Source: Pseudomonadota bacterium | Lineage (GTDB): Bacteria; Pseudomonadota; Gammaproteobacteria; Burkholderiales; Ferrovaceae | Direction of reading: 5' to 3' | Length of the DNA: 5,955 bases | NCBI GenBank assembly: GCA_021794775.1 | Contig: JAJYQG010000072.1 | Coordinates: 1-5,955, forward strand | In this document: one piece after another, positions 1 through 5,955 of the stretch | Layout of the letters: every line of letters begins with the position of its first letter | How positions within the stretch are numbered: the stretch's first letter is position 1 | The notes under the pieces: generated by a model | What the model saw: the letters and a program-made list of their open reading frames with translations, nothing else | Told to the model about the DNA's origin: nothing | The model's database searches: none | Position numbers and translations under genes: made by a program

Positions 1-1776
1 AAGTCCATGCATATCGATGAAGAGCAGTTGGCGGTACGCCAGGCGCAACAATACATCAATCGTCAGAAAGAGCGCGGAGTGCGCGCGGTCGCCGTCGAAG
101 GGGTTCATGCGAATCAGCGTTTGCAGCAGGAAGTCTATGCCTACTACGAACGGCAATGTCAGGTAGACGGTACGGTGGACTTTGCTGAGTTGTTGCTGCG
201 GTGTGTCGAACTGTGGCAGCGTGCTGTGCCGCTGCGCGAGCATTATCAGAGGCGTTTTAAAGCGTTGCTGGTGGATGAGTTTCAGGACACCAATGCTTTG
301 CAATACCGTTGGCTCAAGCTGCTGCGCGGAGAGGGGGCCAACATGTTTGCGGTGGGAGACGATGACCAGTCGATTTATGCTTTCCGTGGTGCTGAGGTGG
401 CCAATATGCGGCATTTCGAGAAAGATTTTGGCGTCAGCAAGGTGCTGCGTCTTGAACAAAATTATCGATCCACAGGAACCATTCTGGATGCTGCCAATGC
501 GCTGATCGATCATAACACTGAACGTTTTGGCAAAACTTTGTGGAGTGATGCGGGACCGGGACACCCGATTCGGATCTATGCGGCCGAAAGCGATACCGAT
601 GAAGCCCGTTATGTGGTGGCAGAAATTAGCCAACAAAAGGCTTTGGGTGCGCGATGGTCGGATATGGCGATTCTTTATCGATCCAACGCCCAGTCACGGG
701 TTCTTGAGCAAGCGTTGGTGGCCCAAGGAGTTGCCTATCGGGTTTATGGCGGGTTGCGTTTTTACGAACGGCAGGAAGTGAGACATGCCTTGGCTTATTT
801 GCGTCTTCTGGTGCATCCGGATGATGACCAAGCCTTCTTGCGGGTGGTGAACTTTCCACCAAGGGGCATAGGAGCCCGTTCCCTGGAAGTTTTGCAGGCC
901 AAAGCCAGCGAGAAAGGGGTGAGTCTTTTCCGCGTTGCGTGCGAAGGCACGATGGGCGGCAAGGCGGGTCAAGGACTTGCGACATGGCTTGAGAGTCTCG
1001 CGTCGTTGACGTCCGATGTGCAATCCGGTGTCGCGTTGGACCAGGTGGTGGGGCGCATGCTCGAGGTCAGTGGGTTGCGTGAGTACTATCGCCACGAAAA
1101 GGGCGGAGATGAGCGTCTGGCCAATTTGGATGAGCTGGTTTCGGCCGTCTTCTCATTTGTGCAGCAGACGGCCGAAGACCTGGTGACGTTTCTGGCTCAT
1201 GCGAGTTTGGAGGGTGGAGAGCGGGAAGCCTCGGCAGGTGAAGATGGTGTTCATTTGATGACGGTTCATGCGGCGAAAGGACTGGAATTTGATTGGGTTT
1301 GGGTGGTGGGCTTGGAAGATGGGCTGTTCCCGCATGAAAATGCTCTGGGGGATGAGCGTGGCGTCGAAGAAGAACGTAGGTTGGCTTATGTGGCGTTGAC
1401 GCGGGCACGTCAGCATCTGGCGTTGACCCATGCGCAAAGTCGTATGCTTCATGGCCAGGTTCGCTACGGCATACGTTCGCGGTTTCTCGACGAGATCCCT
1501 GAAGGGCTGTGTCAGCAGGTCTCCTCTCGTTCAAAGAGCTATGGAATGGCAGGTGGGCGCTTGGCTTCCAATGAAGGTTCTTCATGGGATGGAGATGGTC
1601 GTAAATCCGCGCCATGGCGGGTTGGGCAAAGGGTTTTGCACGCCAAGTTTGGGGAAGGCACGGTCTTGGCCTGGGAAGGGGATGGGGCGGAAGGACGTTT
1701 GCAGGTGAACTTCAGGGATTTTGGTGTGAAATGGCTGGTTCCGGCTTTTGCGCGGCTGACACTACTGACCACTTGA
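1..1776 (+). CDS. uvrD: DNA helicase II (UvrD), 5'-truncated by the window edge
   Basis: This is a superfamily 1A 3'-5' DNA helicase, the enzyme that unwinds DNA in nucleotide excision repair and methyl-directed mismatch repair. The frame is open from base 1, so the Met at base 7 is internal. About 130 N-terminal residues, including the Walker A motif, lie outside the window. Counting from that Met, motif II (LLVDEFQDT) is at 87-95, motif III (GDDDQSIYAFRG) at 117-128, motif IV (QNYRST) at 150-155, motif V (TVHAAKGLEFD) at 419-429 and motif VI (LAYVALTRAR) at 459-468. Residues 537-589 (starting WRVGQRVLHAKFGEGTV) form the Tudor-like C-terminal domain of UvrD/PcrA, known in this family to contact RNA polymerase. 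The motifs are intact and the C-terminus is complete. UvrD is preferred over Rep because of this domain. No clear terminator follows the stop. Confidence 0.95.
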   Translation, partial: KSMHIDEEQLAVRQAQQYINRQKERGVRAVAVEGVHANQRLQQEVYAYYERQCQVDGTVDFAELLLRCVELWQRAVPLREHYQRRFKALLVDEFQDTNALQYRWLKLLRGEGANMFAVGDDDQSIYAFRGAEVANMRHFEKDFGVSKVLRLEQNYRSTGTILDAANALIDHNTERFGKTLWSDAGPGHPIRIYAAESDTDEARYVVAEISQQKALGARWSDMAILYRSNAQSRVLEQALVAQGVAYRVYGGLRFYERQEVRHALAYLRLLVHPDDDQAFLRVVNFPPRGIGARSLEVLQAKASEKGVSLFRVACEGTMGGKAGQGLATWLESLASLTSDVQSGVALDQVVGRMLEVSGLREYYRHEKGGDERLANLDELVSAVFSFVQQTAEDLVTFLAHASLEGGEREASAGEDGVHLMTVHAAKGLEFDWVWVVGLEDGLFPHENALGDERGVEEERRLAYVALTRARQHLALTHAQSRMLHGQVRYGIRSRFLDEIPEGLCQQVSSRSKSYGMAGGRLASNEGSSWDGDGRKSAPWRVGQRVLHAKFGEGTVLAWEGDGAEGRLQVNFRDFGVKWLVPAFARLTLLTT

Positions 1777-1798
1777 AAGGGATCTTGATTTGGAACAT

Positions 1799-1825
1799 TT
1801 GTTTAGGAAGGGCTTATGCTAGAAT
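1799..1825 (+). promoter_or_regulatory. Candidate sigma-70 extended -10 promoter for the cytochrome gene
   Basis: TAGAAT at 1820-1825 matches the -10 consensus in five of six positions. It is preceded by TG at 1817-1818 with one spacer base, the extended -10 arrangement. A weak -35-like TTGTTT lies at 1799-1804 with a short 15-base spacer; an extended -10 depends less on the -35. Transcription would begin near 1832, giving a leader of about 50 bases. The element lies in the only sizeable gap between uvrD and the cytochrome gene, where a promoter is expected. The assignment is by eye only. Confidence 0.5.
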
Positions 1826-1882
1826 CGGGAGGCTCGCGGGGCGCTCCTTCGGGATAGGCAACTTTTTTGAGGAAATGGCACC

Positions 1883-2503
1883 ATGAAAAAATGGCTTTTC
1901 TGTGTCCTTCTTGGTTGTGCAGGGCATAACGCCTGGGCGCTGGAGGGCGATCCGGCTAAAGGCAAAGTCATTGCGACCTCCATTTGTTCTGCGTGTCATG
2001 GGCTGGATGGGGTAAGCCCCATTTCAACACAGCCTCATCTGGCTGCCCAGATTCCGGACTATATCGTCAAGCAACTGAATGACATGAAATCCGTCAATGG
2101 TGCTCCTGCTGCTCGCGACAATCCGATCATGTCGGGTATCGTGCCCATGCTGAGTGCAGAAGATATCCGAAATGTGGCGGCCTGGTATGGGGATCAACCG
2201 CCCCATGTGACGGGATCGCTAGACCCAAAACGGGTTGAAATAGGTCAAAAGCTGTGGCGTGCTGGTGATGTTGACCGGGCTGTCCCTGCATGTTCGGGAT
2301 GCCATGGCCCAACGGGGGCAGGCGTTCCTGCTCTCTATCCTAGGCTTTCTGGGCAATATCAGGATTATCTTGAAGTCCAGTTGCAGCATTTTAGGGATGG
2401 TACGCGGGCCAATGATCCGGCAGGGGTGATGCGATCCATCGCGCACCGGCTCACCAATGACGAAGTCAAGGCACTCGCCGATTATGCTGCCGGTTTGCAT
2501 TGA
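1883..2503 (+). CDS. Periplasmic dihaem cytochrome c, c4 family
   Basis: The 206-residue product is an exported electron-transfer protein with two covalently bound c-type haems. Residues 1-19 are a signal peptide (MKK, hydrophobic core, likely cleavage after AWA), so it acts in the periplasm. Two similar cytochrome domains follow. The first has CSACH at 35-39 and QPHLAAQ at 50-56; the second has CSGCH at 137-141 and YPRLSGQ at 152-158, followed by QLQHFRDG, a typical c4 signature. Likely axial methionines are M83 and M183, each seven residues before the Leu of an LS or LT pair. Length and two-domain layout fit cytochrome c4, which carries electrons from the bc1 complex or other donors to terminal oxidases, often cbb3. 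The start is supported by GAGGA at 1869-1873, nine bases upstream. It has its own candidate promoter and is probably transcribed separately from uvrD. The exact electron partners are not shown by the sequence. Confidence 0.92.
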   Translation: MKKWLFCVLLGCAGHNAWALEGDPAKGKVIATSICSACHGLDGVSPISTQPHLAAQIPDYIVKQLNDMKSVNGAPAARDNPIMSGIVPMLSAEDIRNVAAWYGDQPPHVTGSLDPKRVEIGQKLWRAGDVDRAVPACSGCHGPTGAGVPALYPRLSGQYQDYLEVQLQHFRDGTRANDPAGVMRSIAHRLTNDEVKALADYAAGLH

Positions 2504-2523
2504 TCTCAACGAACCCCTAATAT
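2495..2523 (+). promoter_or_regulatory. Weak candidate promoter before the membrane-protein pair
   Basis: TTGCAT at 2495-2500 and TAATAT at 2518-2523 are separated by 17 bases, the optimal sigma-70 spacing. They match consensus in only three and four of six positions. The -35 element would overlap the end of the cytochrome gene. Co-transcription from the cytochrome promoter across the 49-base gap is equally possible. Confidence 0.22.
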
Positions 2524-2552
2524 AGAGCTCCTTTTGAACTGGGAGCGAATTC

Positions 2553-4028
2553 ATGATCGGCAAGCAGCAATGGGCAATGTTCATCTTGCTGGTATGGGCC
2601 GTCGCCTGTTTCATGATTCTGCACCGAGGCCCCTACGGCATCGAGGAGCAGGCGGCCAAGGCCGTTCTGTTGGACTGGTCCATCGCCGATCATGTTGCCA
2701 ATTCGATTGTGACGCTGGGGGTGCCCGATTTTCGCTCGCTGATTTGGTTTCCTTTATCCTTTATTTTTCCAGGTCAGGTTCTCGCTGCCAAGGCGGCGAT
2801 GATTGGTCTGGTTGCATTGACGGCTTGGGGACTCTACCGCTGGATGGAGGGGCGAGGCGGGGAGGAGCCGGGTATGTTGGCCACGGGGCTTTGGCTGATA
2901 AGCCCTGTGACCCTTTTGCAAATCGATCATTTGTCGCCAGGCATAGGTGTGGTGGCGAGTTTTGTGGCGGCCTACTGGACCGATAAAGCCTACCGCGCTC
3001 AGCCGAGAATGCTGGGAGGTATGTTCTTTGCTCAGCTCGGTTTGGCGGCATTCGTCGTCAGTTTGCATCCGGTCGGATTGGTCTACCCTGCTTTGCTTGC
3101 CTGGGATTGGCATAAAAATCCTGTCACCCCCCTGCAGAAACGATTTTTTCTGGGTGGACTGGGAGCGGTGACGCTGATGTCGTTGCTGTTGAGTTGGGGG
3201 TGGAGCGGGGTTTACTGGTTTCACAATCCAATGCCCGATATGATGCCTCTGTGGCACCATTTTTCTGAGTATGAGGGCAGTGATCTAACCTTTTTGAACG
3301 GTTTACTTGTGGCCTTGCTGCTGTTTCTTCTGGCATGGACCCTGTTGAGTCGGCGCAAGGTTGCCCAGTTGACCCTGTTGGGACGTTGTTTATGGTGGGG
3401 AACCTTGGTGTCGTTGCTCAACGGTGATGCCACCTTTGTCCTGCTGGGGATGACACTGTTGCTGTATATGGGCCTGGAAGGTGTATTGGCTTGGGGTGCG
3501 TTGCGCCTGGGTTTTGCAAAGCAACGGGGATGGGTGCTGTTGTTGCTGTTTTTTGTTTCGACCGTGGCCATGCAGAGCGATCGAGATTGGTACGAGTATG
3601 GTCGCCAACAGATGTTGACAGCTCAGGATCAGTTGATTCAGACCATGGCCCTTACGGTGGAGCAAGAACGCGAGGCGGCTGAAAAGGCCCATGCGCCAGA
3701 ACCGCGGATTCGCGTGGCCAGTCAATGGCCGGCGCGTACCATGATGGCTTGCCGTTGCGATGCCTTACCACTTCCTCCGGTGACGAAAGATGCGGGAAGC
3801 CAGTTGGCCATGATGAAGGGTTTGACTCATCTGATTCTGACGCCAGGGGATTCTGGCAATATCGGTTTGGTGCGTAACCTGTCCTTGCTGGGCAACGAGG
3901 TTGAAACACAATCACTGCAACAAGGGGGGGTCATGTTGGCCATTAAAGCCCCACGACTCGATCCTGCCAAGCCACAGCCAGCGCTTGAGGAACCAGCGCC
4001 TCCGGCTCCAGGAGACCCCATCAAATGA
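2553..4028 (+). CDS. Polytopic inner-membrane protein of unknown function, possibly GT-C-like
   Basis: I do not recognise this 491-residue protein. Hydrophobic segments are visible at roughly 7-23, 62-76, 80-96, 108-122, 128-142, 156-182, 198-216, 247-266, 275-316 (probably two) and 325-340, so about ten membrane helices. After helix 1 there is a loop with an acidic pair in GIEEQAAKA (29-37), followed by a second acidic/Arg cluster (PDFRS, 58-62). This is loosely like the first periplasmic loop of GT-C glycosyltransferases (ArnT/PMT-type), but that is only an architectural resemblance. After the last helix come a charged, probably helical stretch (350-379), a soluble domain (about 385-467) containing CRC at 400-402, and a Pro-rich tail (470-490). 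The start is supported by GGGAG at 2541-2545, seven bases upstream. The stop overlaps the next gene's start (ATGA), so the two are translationally coupled and probably work together. Confidence 0.85.
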   Translation: MIGKQQWAMFILLVWAVACFMILHRGPYGIEEQAAKAVLLDWSIADHVANSIVTLGVPDFRSLIWFPLSFIFPGQVLAAKAAMIGLVALTAWGLYRWMEGRGGEEPGMLATGLWLISPVTLLQIDHLSPGIGVVASFVAAYWTDKAYRAQPRMLGGMFFAQLGLAAFVVSLHPVGLVYPALLAWDWHKNPVTPLQKRFFLGGLGAVTLMSLLLSWGWSGVYWFHNPMPDMMPLWHHFSEYEGSDLTFLNGLLVALLLFLLAWTLLSRRKVAQLTLLGRCLWWGTLVSLLNGDATFVLLGMTLLLYMGLEGVLAWGALRLGFAKQRGWVLLLLFFVSTVAMQSDRDWYEYGRQQMLTAQDQLIQTMALTVEQEREAAEKAHAPEPRIRVASQWPARTMMACRCDALPLPPVTKDAGSQLAMMKGLTHLILTPGDSGNIGLVRNLSLLGNEVETQSLQQGGVMLAIKAPRLDPAKPQPALEEPAPPAPGDPIK

Positions 4029-4225
4029 AGGTTCCTGCCCGTGAAGCTTTGGTTTATCTGGTTGTTTCCATGAGCTCCATGTTTTTGACGGCGTACACGG
4101 TTCACATGCTGGTCGGAGGTCTTATTCCGCCAGAGCAGGAATACCGTTACATGGGGATGGCGTGTGCTACGGTGGCGAGTGTGATCGGGCTGATGGCGTG
4201 GGACGTTATCCGCAGACGCAAGTGA
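4025..4225 (+). CDS. Small two-helix membrane protein, unknown function
   Basis: This 66-residue product has two hydrophobic segments, about residues 8-32 and 43-60. They are joined by a short polar loop (PPEQEYRY), and the protein ends in a basic tail (RRRK). By the positive-inside rule both termini should be cytoplasmic. No family was recognised. The gene is supported as real despite its size: its ATG overlaps the stop of the larger membrane protein in an ATGA junction, and a strong Shine-Dalgarno AGGAG sits at 4010-4014, ten bases upstream. Coupling at this junction suggests a partner or accessory subunit of the 491-residue protein. It is the last plus-strand gene before the convergent operon. 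Confidence 0.75.
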   Translation: MKVPAREALVYLVVSMSSMFLTAYTVHMLVGGLIPPEQEYRYMGMACATVASVIGLMAWDVIRRRK

Positions 4226-4237
4226 AGATGGGAATTT

Positions 4238-4690
4238 CTAAGGTTTTTTGAACATTTCAAGCAAAGCAAGATAGTCTCGCTCCAGTACAAATTGACCTTT
4301 GTGAAAAATGAACTGGAGCAACTTGCCTTCAGCGCTGAGTCCGGTGAGACCAACCGATCGCCCTGAAACTTCTTTGTGAACCTTGATGTTTTTCAACAAT
4401 TCAAGGCGTTTCCCATCTTTTTGCAGCAGACGGACGCAGGGTAGCTGAGGGTCGGCTTCGATGCGCACCGGTGAGCTGGGCAGCAACATCAGGCGTGTCT
4501 TGAGAATGCGATTGCTTCCTGCCAGCAAGAAAAAACAGGCAAGGAAGGAGAGCAAGTAGGCCAGATCTTCGTTTTTTGCATACCAGGAACTCATGCCGAA
4601 TCCGCCCAATGCGCCAACGGTAGGGACATAAAGCAGGAGATCCCAAAACATGCCGCGGCGATCCTGTTTGAGTTCAAACGATCTGAGCAT
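4238..4690 (-). CDS. Small membrane protein with two helices and a cytoplasmic C-terminal domain, unknown function
   Basis: With the start chosen here the product is 150 residues. Hydrophobic segments at about 15-35 and 43-58 form a helical hairpin with a short connecting loop (SWYAKNED). They are followed by a soluble domain (about 62-148) with alternating hydrophobic and charged residues that suggest beta strands, ending in a helix (LERDYLALLEMF). No family was recognised. The ATG at 4690 is preferred because AGGA lies at 4701-4704, ten bases upstream. An in-frame ATG at 4738 would add 16 residues; it has no visible ribosome binding site but lies only 6 bases after the upstream lipoprotein stop, so start by coupling cannot be excluded. 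It is the last gene of the minus-strand operon, and its stop lies 12 bases from the stop of the convergent gene. A role alongside the oxidase-like protein is inferred from position only. Confidence 0.75.
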   Translation of the reverse strand: MLRSFELKQDRRGMFWDLLLYVPTVGALGGFGMSSWYAKNEDLAYLLSFLACFFLLAGSNRILKTRLMLLPSSPVRIEADPQLPCVRLLQKDGKRLELLKNIKVHKEVSGRSVGLTGLSAEGKLLQFIFHKGQFVLERDYLALLEMFKKP

Positions 4691-4744
4691 ACGGGTGATT
4701 TCCTGGAGATGAAGGTGAAATAAAAAACTTGATGCCATGCAGGC

Positions 4745-5269
4745 TCAGTTTAGAGCAGCCTGTTTGGGACTTGGGAGAACCGCCCGGATGGCAGCATCCA
4801 TTTCTTGATAAAGCATCGGTCCTGGCTGTTGATAGCGCACCACCCCTTTGGCGTCGATGACAAAAGTCCAGGGATCTCCCATAACCCTGTAGGCTTTGAA
4901 AGCTTCAGGGTTTTCATACTGGTCCATATGGAGGAACAGCACGTTGGGTTGATATTTATCCAGCAAAGATTTGGTGATCTGAAGCTGCCGATCGCATATG
5001 GAACAATGGCCCGGCGTGGCAAACTCAAGCAGGATGGGTTTTCCTGTTGCCAAAGCCTTATCAAGGGAATAACGGTACATACGCTCATCCGGTTGTCGGT
5101 ATGTGGTCATGCGGCTAAGGTCTCCACCAACATCGGCCAAGGTCTTCGTGGCCAGTTTTGGTGCCGTGCTGCCCACCGTCAGCCCAGAACCCTGCTGACC
5201 GCACGCGGTCAGCAGCACAAGAGGCAGCACGCCAAGCAAGAGGCCAAGTCGAGATGCGTATCGGTTCAT
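4745..5269 (-). CDS. Thioredoxin-like lipoprotein with a CxxC active site
   Basis: The 174-residue product is a lipid-anchored extracytoplasmic protein with a thioredoxin fold. The N-terminus has a basic start, a hydrophobic core and the lipobox LTAC, with the lipidated Cys at 23 followed by Gly, which does not signal inner-membrane retention in the E. coli rule. The thioredoxin part shows strand KPILLEFAT (77-85), the redox motif CSIC at 89-92, strand VLFLHMD (110-116), and GDPWTFVID (131-139) with the probable cis-Pro at 133, then KGVVRYQ. The likely role is disulfide reduction or thiol exchange in the periplasm, as in TlpA/ResA-type proteins that keep haem- or copper-binding cysteines reduced. 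A Sco protein is less likely: Sco uses CxxxC plus a distal His. A GGAG at 5280-5283, ten bases upstream and inside the preceding gene, supports the start. The gene follows the CcoN-like gene by 5 bases, consistent with a maturation role. Confidence 0.88.
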   Translation of the reverse strand: MNRYASRLGLLLGVLPLVLLTACGQQGSGLTVGSTAPKLATKTLADVGGDLSRMTTYRQPDERMYRYSLDKALATGKPILLEFATPGHCSICDRQLQITKSLLDKYQPNVLFLHMDQYENPEAFKAYRVMGDPWTFVIDAKGVVRYQQPGPMLYQEMDAAIRAVLPSPKQAALN

Positions 5270-5274
5270 GGGGC

Positions 5275-5787
5275 TTAAGCTCCGTGTTTCCCAGTCTTGA
5301 AAATATTATAACCCCAGATGATGTTGGCCAGCAGTACCAAGGTACCAAAGAAACCGACCCCGCCCATGAGGTGGGTAACGGTTTTCTCGATATCGGGGCC
5401 AGGATCATAGCCGCCTATGCTGCCTGCTATGGAAAACAATACGACCATGCCCATCAGTCCGATGTTGTGCATCCAGAAATGAATCTTGACCAGTTTGAGG
5501 CTGTAAATAGGGCGATTGACCAGACGTGGAACAAAGTAGTAGATGGCGCCGAAAATGGCCATTTCAACCCAACCCAGGAGATTGATATGGCCATGGGCTA
5601 GCAAGATAAGATGACCATGCGGTGCTGAGTCGACAAACATACGGAAAGCCGGGATGCCGCCCATAAGGGCACCCCATGAGAAACCAATGATGGCATAGGT
5701 GATGCAAGCGTAAACAAACAACAGGGTAAAGGTAGTGTACTCAGGATCGTTGATTCTGGGATCGAGGGACACGCTTTGCTCGGACAT
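5275..5787 (-). CDS. Short haem-copper oxidase subunit I-like protein (CcoN C-terminal-type fragment)
   Basis: The 170-residue product has four likely membrane helices, about 18-44, 59-86, 98-121 and 138-160. Residues 65-96 (HGHINLLGW, then GAIYYFVPRL and IYSLKL) followed by HFW at 103-105 resemble the region around helix X-XI of cbb3 oxidase subunit I. There CcoN has an HxH pair whose two histidines bind the high-spin and low-spin haems. Here the pair is H65 and H67; other histidines are H57, H59, H103, H107 and H139. The protein is about one third of CcoN length (roughly 470-480 residues) and shows none of the CuB-ligand motifs, so it should not be a catalytic oxidase alone. It has its own start with a strong AAGGAG eight bases upstream and a normal stop, so it appears to be a genuine short gene, perhaps a haem-binding accessory subunit. 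Its start overlaps the preceding stop (TGATG). Confidence 0.85.
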   Translation of the reverse strand: MSEQSVSLDPRINDPEYTTFTLLFVYACITYAIIGFSWGALMGGIPAFRMFVDSAPHGHLILLAHGHINLLGWVEMAIFGAIYYFVPRLVNRPIYSLKLVKIHFWMHNIGLMGMVVLFSIAGSIGGYDPGPDIEKTVTHLMGGVGFFGTLVLLANIIWGYNIFKTGKHGA

Positions 5788-5955
5788 CAGGGGTTCTCCT
5801 TCTTCGAATTTTGACCGGCATCCTGACGCAGATCATGGTACTCGGATTTCCATGCGCTCGGTGCCCAAACTTTAACCATTTCATCGACAAACCCAGACCT
5901 TTCTGGCATGGGAAATCTTGCATCGGCAGAGCCCTGTCTGGCTTTCAGCTCAGAC
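5787..5955 (-). CDS. 3' end of an unidentified gene, first visible gene of the minus-strand operon
   Basis: Reading the minus strand in the frame that ends with TGA at 5789-5787 gives 55 codons without a stop, running off the window edge. The visible C-terminus is hydrophilic, with a segment containing FPMPERSGF, VWAPSAWKSEYHDLR and a Lys-rich end (KKENP). There is no membrane helix and no haem motif in this part, so it could be the soluble tail of a larger protein. The TGA shares its last base with the ATG of the CcoN-like gene (TGATG), a classic translational-coupling junction, and the coding frame includes that gene's Shine-Dalgarno. These points favour a real gene over chance. By context it may be another subunit of an oxidase or NO-reductase-like complex, but the sequence here does not identify it. 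Confidence 0.65.
   Translation of the reverse strand, partial: SELKARQGSADARFPMPERSGFVDEMVKVWAPSAWKSEYHDLRQDAGQNSKKENP

Noticed and set aside
1067..1615. A long (182-codon) minus-strand open frame opposite uvrD
   Set aside because: It is fully antisense to conserved helicase motifs V and VI, and its Pro/His-rich composition is typical of an antisense shadow.
1826..1868. GC-rich stretch with a UUCG loop (1845-1854) followed by six T (1863-1868), considered as a uvrD terminator
   Set aside because: The stem is only three pairs, the T run is 8 bases away, and the stretch lies downstream of the candidate promoter in the cytochrome leader.
1614..1886. A 90-residue plus-strand open frame spanning the end of uvrD and the gap before the cytochrome gene
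   Set aside because: It lies in another frame inside uvrD, runs through the promoter and ribosome binding site region, and its product has no recognisable features.
2534..2986. A 150-codon plus-strand frame overlapping the large membrane protein
   Set aside because: It is in a different frame from the membrane protein, which has the ribosome binding site, hydrophobic helices and downstream coupling. The alternative product is Gly/Arg-rich without structure.
3924..3930. Run of seven G near the 3' end of the large membrane protein gene, considered as a slippage or assembly-error site
   Set aside because: The same frame continues sensibly to the ATGA junction with the next gene, so no frameshift is indicated.
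5741..5923. A 60-residue minus-strand open frame at the right edge
   Set aside because: It overlaps the start of the CcoN-like gene by 47 bases in another frame. The frame ending in TGATG fits the operon better and stays open to the window edge.

Overview
The window looks like chromosomal DNA from a Gram-negative respiring bacterium, most likely a beta- or gammaproteobacterium. The evidence is a UvrD-type helicase with the proteobacterial C-terminal Tudor-like domain, a two-haem c4-type cytochrome with a Sec signal peptide, a lipoprotein with a lipobox, and a fragment resembling a cbb3 oxidase subunit. The genus cannot be fixed from this sequence. No tRNA, rRNA, CRISPR array, insertion sequence or attachment site was seen, and no gene-free stretch exceeds about 110 bases.

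Layout. The left part (1-1776, +) is the 3' four-fifths of uvrD, cut by the window edge. After a 106-base gap with a plausible extended -10 promoter comes a periplasmic dihaem cytochrome c4-like gene (1883-2503, +). A 49-base gap leads to a large polytopic membrane protein of unknown function (2553-4028, +). Its stop overlaps the start of a 66-residue two-helix membrane protein (4025-4225, +) in an ATGA junction.

The right part runs on the minus strand and meets the plus-strand genes tail to tail, with 12 bases between the stop codons. In transcription order it holds: the 3' end of an unidentified gene (5787-5955); a 170-residue four-helix protein resembling only the C-terminal haem-binding helices of CcoN (5275-5787); a thioredoxin-like lipoprotein with a CxxC motif (4745-5269); and a small two-helix membrane protein (4238-4690, possibly starting at 4738). 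The first two are joined by a TGATG overlap and the next gap is 5 bases, so this is almost certainly one operon.

Taken together, the right operon looks like an accessory part of a respiratory haem-copper oxidase or nitric oxide reductase-like system. It has a membrane haem protein without copper-site motifs and an extracytoplasmic thiol-redox lipoprotein that could serve metal-centre or cytochrome maturation. The c4-like cytochrome on the other strand is a natural periplasmic electron carrier. A functional link between the two sides is inference only. The most interesting items are the stand-alone CcoN-like fragment and the unassigned membrane-protein pair.
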